A DNA stretch of 64,000 bases, taken from positions 1 through 64,000 of the forward strand of contig QANZ01044112.1 of assembly GCA_003254925.1 (NCBI GenBank). The letters run 5' to 3'. Each line of letters starts with the position of its first letter. Within the stretch, counting starts at the first letter, position 1. The DNA comes from Chamaecrista fasciculata (Eukaryota > Streptophyta > Magnoliopsida > Fabales > Fabaceae). Below are positions 59,817 through 64,000 of the stretch, one piece after another. The notes beneath the pieces were generated by a model. The model was given only the letters and a program-made list of their open reading frames with translations. It was not told the origin of the DNA and did no database searches. Made by a program: the position numbers and the translations under genes.

Positions 59817-60560
59817 ATTTTGTGGAATTCTTGATTGATGAGTTATTTTATTTTATTATATATTTATTTGTATATCTTATTTTTTTATCGATTATCAGGG
59901 TCAAAGGGCTAAACCAAATATCAAAAAAGCCATAGAAAATGATTACCAATAGTTTTTAGCACCTAGAAGAGTATAAAAGTAACATAATGCCTAAGAGGAG
60001 TGTGTGATGAATATTATTAGGAATTTCTCTCTCTGGATTCTCTCTCTCTAATATGATTATCATTAAATATTAAATATTAAATATATTTGAGTGGCCTCTC
60101 TATTTTGTTATTTGCACATAACATATATATGAAAACCCTTTAATGAGACTTCAAGAGTTGCTACTTCAGAATTCACAGATATCATACTAGATATGTCAAT
60201 TTACGAGTAAATTATTTACTCTAGTCTTTAAAAATTCATAAGTCATTACAATTTAGTTTCTTTATAAATCAAATCAAAGATTTCACTAAAATAATAAAGT
60301 CACCATATAATTTAATGACTAAATTCATAGTCTACTTCACTCTGAATTTTTTTTTCTTGGTATATATAGATTGAAGGTTCCACGAGACTAAATTGTGAAA
60401 TATATAAAGAATAAAATTATAGAGAATAAGATATCATCTTTGACAAATCCATACCTCACCCTTGTCACTGTTTACCAAAATCAATCAATTAATCATTCAC
60501 AATCATATACATCAATTGTTAATTTTATTTTCATTTTTTTTTTACGAGAAAACGCACTTG
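59817..60560. other. AT-rich intergenic DNA
   Basis: No gene or complete element is recognised. The stretch is mostly low-complexity A/T sequence with a short CT-rich run (about 60,030-60,050). Confidence 0.4.
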
Positions 60561-60564
60561 TCAA

Positions 60565-61280
60565 TTTTATTTGGTCCGGCAGTGGCGCTGGCGGTATGGA
60601 TTTTCATTTTTCTCGTCCAAACCCATTCATGAATCGAACCCCATTCCACTTCGCCGTTCCAGTTTCGAAATCCTCTCATTCTCGCGATTCATCTGATAAA
60701 TTCATCTCGCGATTCCGACGAACCCGATTTCTGATGCTGTGAATCTAAAACCTTCAAACCCGTGAAGAAGACGAACGAGTGATGTGGTTTTATTTCTAAA
60801 CTAGGAACTTGGGCTTCCGACCTTGGTACCTCGTCGATTCGTGTGTGCGTTTGGTACAGATGATGAGCGAATTGGGGATTTCATGTGTAAATCGCGACTG
60901 GAGATGAACATGTTGATTTTGAATCAAGAATGGGTTCGATGAAGTTAGTGTGTTCGATGAGATGATTTTGGTGTGTAATCGCGAATGTCTTTGACGGAGA
61001 CGCGAATGTGAATTGAAAAATTGGGGATTTGGTGAACCTTTTGGGATAGTTAGGGTGGCTGCCATGAATTTAGGGAATTAAAGTGAATGAATGAATATGG
61101 GAAAATAGCAATATGGTGATGAAAAGTTGGGAATTTTGTCTTTTTGGTCCTCCACGGTTACGGAAATTTTAAATTGGGTATCAAAGTGAGTAACAGTTTA
61201 AGTGGCACTTTTGAAAGGACAGGGTATCAAAGTGGTACAGGTCAATAGGACATGGTACCAAAGTGGAATTTACCCTAAAT
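60565..61280. repeat. Unclassified repeat-like island with Mutator-like right end
   Basis: This block is much richer in G+C and CpG than its flanks. It contains open frames on both strands: plus-strand HFSRPNPFMNRTPFHF up to 60,742 and a minus-strand 89-residue frame at 60,796-61,065 starting MAATLTIPKGS. Neither matches a family I know. The right side (61,140-61,280) reads as phrases typical of dispersed elements ('tttggtcctccacgg', 'gggtatcaaagtg', 'tggtaccaaagtggaatttaccc'). I treat it as part of a transposon, possibly with captured sequence. A left end was not found. Confidence 0.4.
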
Positions 61281-61612
61281 ATAAAGAATAACAATACTAG
61301 ATTAAATAATAGGAAACAATCTCTAGGATGGTCTTAATAGGGGAGAAGTAAAGCACTTTAAGTAAGAAATGGGTAAGACAAGAGAACTTAAAGTATAGTA
61401 AAACAAAGTATGTTCTAAAGGGCTCAAGGGAAGGAAGATTCTCTATGTATTCTCTCTTATTTGTAGACTGATACGGCTCACTAAAGACTCTCCAAAGTAC
61501 TCAAAATAGTCCCTCACTACTTAATATTCTTCTCTCTCTCACTTTGGCTCATGTATCCTCATCACCCATCTCTCATGTCTATTCTCTTTCTTATTTCACT
61601 TTGCCTTCTACG

Positions 61613-62126
61613 CATAGTGCAAAAAATCGGACCGGACCGGGTGGTCCGACCGGTGAACCGGAGCCCAGGCCGGTCCGAAAAAAAAAATACCGGATTGCAG
61701 TTGAATCGGTGAGTCACCGGTTCAACCGGCGAACCGGAGAACCGGTTTGACCCGCCAAAGTTTTCAAAATTACATATTGACCCCCAAAATTTTTCAAAAA
61801 ATTACAAATTAGTCCCTAGATACATATTATGGATGGACTAAAATGAAAACTTTAAAAAACTTTTGGGGTCAATATGTAATTTTTACAAAACTTGTTATGG
61901 TTAAAATTGCAAAATAGCTCCAAAGGTACTAAAGTGTTTAATATTTACTTTATATTTAAATTATTGCAATATATTAATGTGTATTTAATGAATATATATA
62001 TTTGAAAATGTATTTTTTAAGTAAACCGGCTCAACCGGTTAAACCAGTGACCCAGCGGTTGAACCATTGAACCAATGACCCGAGCCTTCTACCGGTTTGA
62101 TGACCGATCCGGTTTTTTGCACTATG
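61613..62126. mobile_element. hAT-type MITE with ACCGGTT subterminal arrays, 514 bp
   Basis: The ends are CATAGTGCAAAAAATCGGACC and the complement of CATAGTGCAAAAAACCGGATC (one or two differences). They are flanked by an exact 8-bp duplication CTTCTACG (61605-61612 and 62127-62134). Within about 130 bp of each end the motifs ACCGG, CCGGTT and AACCGG recur a dozen or more times in both orientations. The centre is AT-rich. A 68-residue frame across the left end is not a gene. Confidence 0.88.
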
Positions 62127-62134
62127 CTTCTACG

Positions 62135-63784
62135 TGTCCTCTCTCCCCTTCTCTCTCCCGCATCCATCCTTAATATGTGCTCTCTTCCTATATGCTCCTT
62201 CCTCCTCTTTATGCGCCTCCCACACTCATGGAGTTATTGCCTTGTAACCACATGCACCTTTCACCTCCTCTATTTATATTGCATTATGTTCCCACACTCA
62301 TGTATATATATATATTCCCTTTTTTTTCTTTGTAGTTGAGATTGTTAGCAAATGATTTCAAATCACATTTTAAAAATAGGTTTAGTACCAATTTGAAAAG
62401 TTATTAAAATATGTAAGATCAATTAGAACAAATAAAAATAAAGGAGCTAGCAATTTGAAAGTCACCCCCACACATAAAGGACCAATTTGAAGTTTTGGCC
62501 TATGTTAAACATTATAGAAAGTTTTGAACAAATCTTTTGGCAACTGCCTAACTGTTCCCAACCTTTCACAAAGCATGCGTGGGAGGAGTATTTTACGGGA
62601 CGAAGGAGTATTGGAGTATTTTACAGACACCTACTAAGGGATTTCATTCTCATGTCACACATTGAAGTATTGAAGTGGACACGTGTAACTTAAGTGGACA
62701 AACATATCACTATGAATCTATGATTATGTAATTACAACATCCAAAAGCTCAATATAAATATAATCTTATCAATAAATTATGGTATATATATATATTGACT
62801 CCTCATCTAATAATATATAGTTACAATTTTTACTAACAATATGGATATCAAAATAGAATAAAGGATAACATATGCTAGCTCTTTGGAAATAATACATTTT
62901 AAAAAATGAAAGCCATCACCGAAATATAATAATAATAATAAGAAAGCACCAGAAAAAAAATAAAACTTAATCATAACTACTGTAGTCTATATAGTTTACC
63001 ACATAGCTTTATCAATTAGATTTTGCATTGCCACAAAGATAATTATTTAATATATTTTAAAATACTGCAAAAAAAGATTTATCTGCATCTTCTTATGTTG
63101 AATTACAAGTACATGCATATACTACTAATTTTCACATACATTAAAAGAAAAAGATAAATAGCATTATTTATATTGGATTACAATATTGACCTCTTTGATG
63201 AAATGACTTCACGAAAAGAAAATTATATTGACCTCTTTTGATTTCAAAAAAAAAGTATAAACTTAATAAATTCAATTTGAGTGGTTGTTAATTTTAGATG
63301 AGTACACACTTTTTGTTTCTTTTGGTTGTTGTAAGCGTAAAAAACAAGCTGATGTGTCTCATTTTCATCTTTTTTTCCTCCCATTTTCAGCTTATTCATA
63401 AAGATTCCATGCTTATTAATTAACCTAAACTATGGGAAAAATTGTTATTAATTCTCGTCTTTAACATCATTTTTAAGTATGTAACTAATTCTTAATTACA
63501 TGCCGAATCTATCTTACTGGCTGCTATATAGAATGATATCTATGCTTTACATATTTTTAAAGAAATTGTATTAATTTTACACAGGAAAGAAAATTAATAT
63601 ATAACTATATATATATATATATTATAAAAATGAGTTTTAGTGTCTGCTTTTTATTATAAAATAATTCAGAAATAGTAACCAAGTAAATTTTCTGTTATTT
63701 CCTTTTACAAGTTACAAATAATATATTAGTTAGGAAAACTTCTGTTTTCTGGTTAACAACTTTAAAGAAAAATATGATAAAACT
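62135..63784. other. AT-rich intergenic DNA with one fold-back remnant
   Basis: From about 62,340 to 62,500 the text ('agattgttagcaaatgatttcaaat', 'aaggaccaatttgaagttttggcc') is a right-end remnant of the GGCC-ended fold-back family. The rest is low-complexity sequence with (TA)n and (AAT)n runs. No gene is seen. Confidence 0.45.
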
Positions 63785-64000
63785 CGGTTAAAAGTTCATT
63801 TCGGTCATAAATATATGTCCTAATATTTATTTTGGTCCATTATGTTCCAAATATTTAAATTAGTCTTAAATGTTGACAAAATATTTCATTTGGTTACATT
63901 TATCTTGTTTCTCATTTCAAGTTTAAAGAATTTGTTAAGAGTAAACTCGTAACTCTAAATTCATAGTATTCGAACTTGAAACGAGAGAGATATCAATTTT
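63785..64000. repeat. Left arm of a fold-back of the dispersed family, cut by the window end
   Basis: The phrases 'cattttggtccattatgttccaaatatttaaattagtcttaaatgttgacaaaat' match 20,190-20,290 and the inverted arm at 57,600-57,690. It continues past 64,000. Confidence 0.5.

Noticed and set aside
60395-60742. 115-residue plus-strand protein
   Set aside because: It starts in A/T-rich intergenic DNA and crosses a composition boundary at about 60,565. No family features are present.
1-64000. CRISPR arrays, operons, phage or bacterial islands
   Set aside because: There are no direct-repeat/spacer arrays, no ribosome-binding-site-led gene clusters and no bacterial-type genes. The intron-rich genes and plant transposons exclude a prokaryotic source.

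Overview
The window is nuclear DNA of a flowering plant, almost certainly a eudicot. Coding regions are split by many GT-AG introns, intergenic DNA is very AT-rich, and the repeats are plant types: Mutator-like fold-backs with 9-bp target duplications, hAT elements with 8-bp duplications, CACTA/En-Spm termini, Helitron ends, Ty1/copia remnants and tRNA-derived SINEs. No species can be named from the sequence. One ambiguous base (N) lies at 7701.

Layout. 1-17,020 is a transposon graveyard. It holds a fold-back (638-1155), a broken GRF-zinc-finger reading frame (1591-2184), a minisatellite, a 3'-end CACTA fragment with Ptta/En-Spm and DUF4218 remnants (4199-about 6150), a SINE, short Helitrons (7522-8118), and a nested stack: a nearly complete hAT (9196-13173) inside a Mutator-like element (8392-13290) that sits in Helitron-derived sequence. 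A Helitron-like unit (13615-15612) and a 1.29-kb fold-back (15723-17011) follow. 17,171-19,706 is an eight-exon tRNA guanine-N7 methyltransferase gene. 20,600-24,104 is a glycine-rich protein A3-like gene. 24,650-27,480 is old transposon debris. 27,500-31,708 is a DUF1005 gene. 33,102-55,689 is one large minus-strand gene with 26 coding exons and a predicted protein of 2154 residues. It has a galactose-binding-like N-terminus, a long helical middle and a charged coiled-coil/SR-like tail. Its introns carry a Mutator-like element with a copia fragment in its loop, and a solo LTR. 55,900-64,000 is again repeat-rich, with one small secreted cysteine-rich peptide gene (57,976-58,194), two non-autonomous hAT elements and several fold-back fragments.

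The host genes do not form a pathway. They are a housekeeping tRNA-modifying enzyme (probably plastid-directed), a proline/glycine/histidine-rich protein, a DUF1005 protein of unknown role, a large protein I cannot name, and an Ole e 6-like secreted peptide. The most informative features are the transposon nests, whose target duplications are mostly exact and give insertion order, and the hAT transposase. That transposase has an open spliced frame but lacks the segment expected to carry its first catalytic aspartate.

All exon boundaries were read by hand from GT/AG sites, reading-frame continuity and family resemblance. No alignment or transcript data were available.
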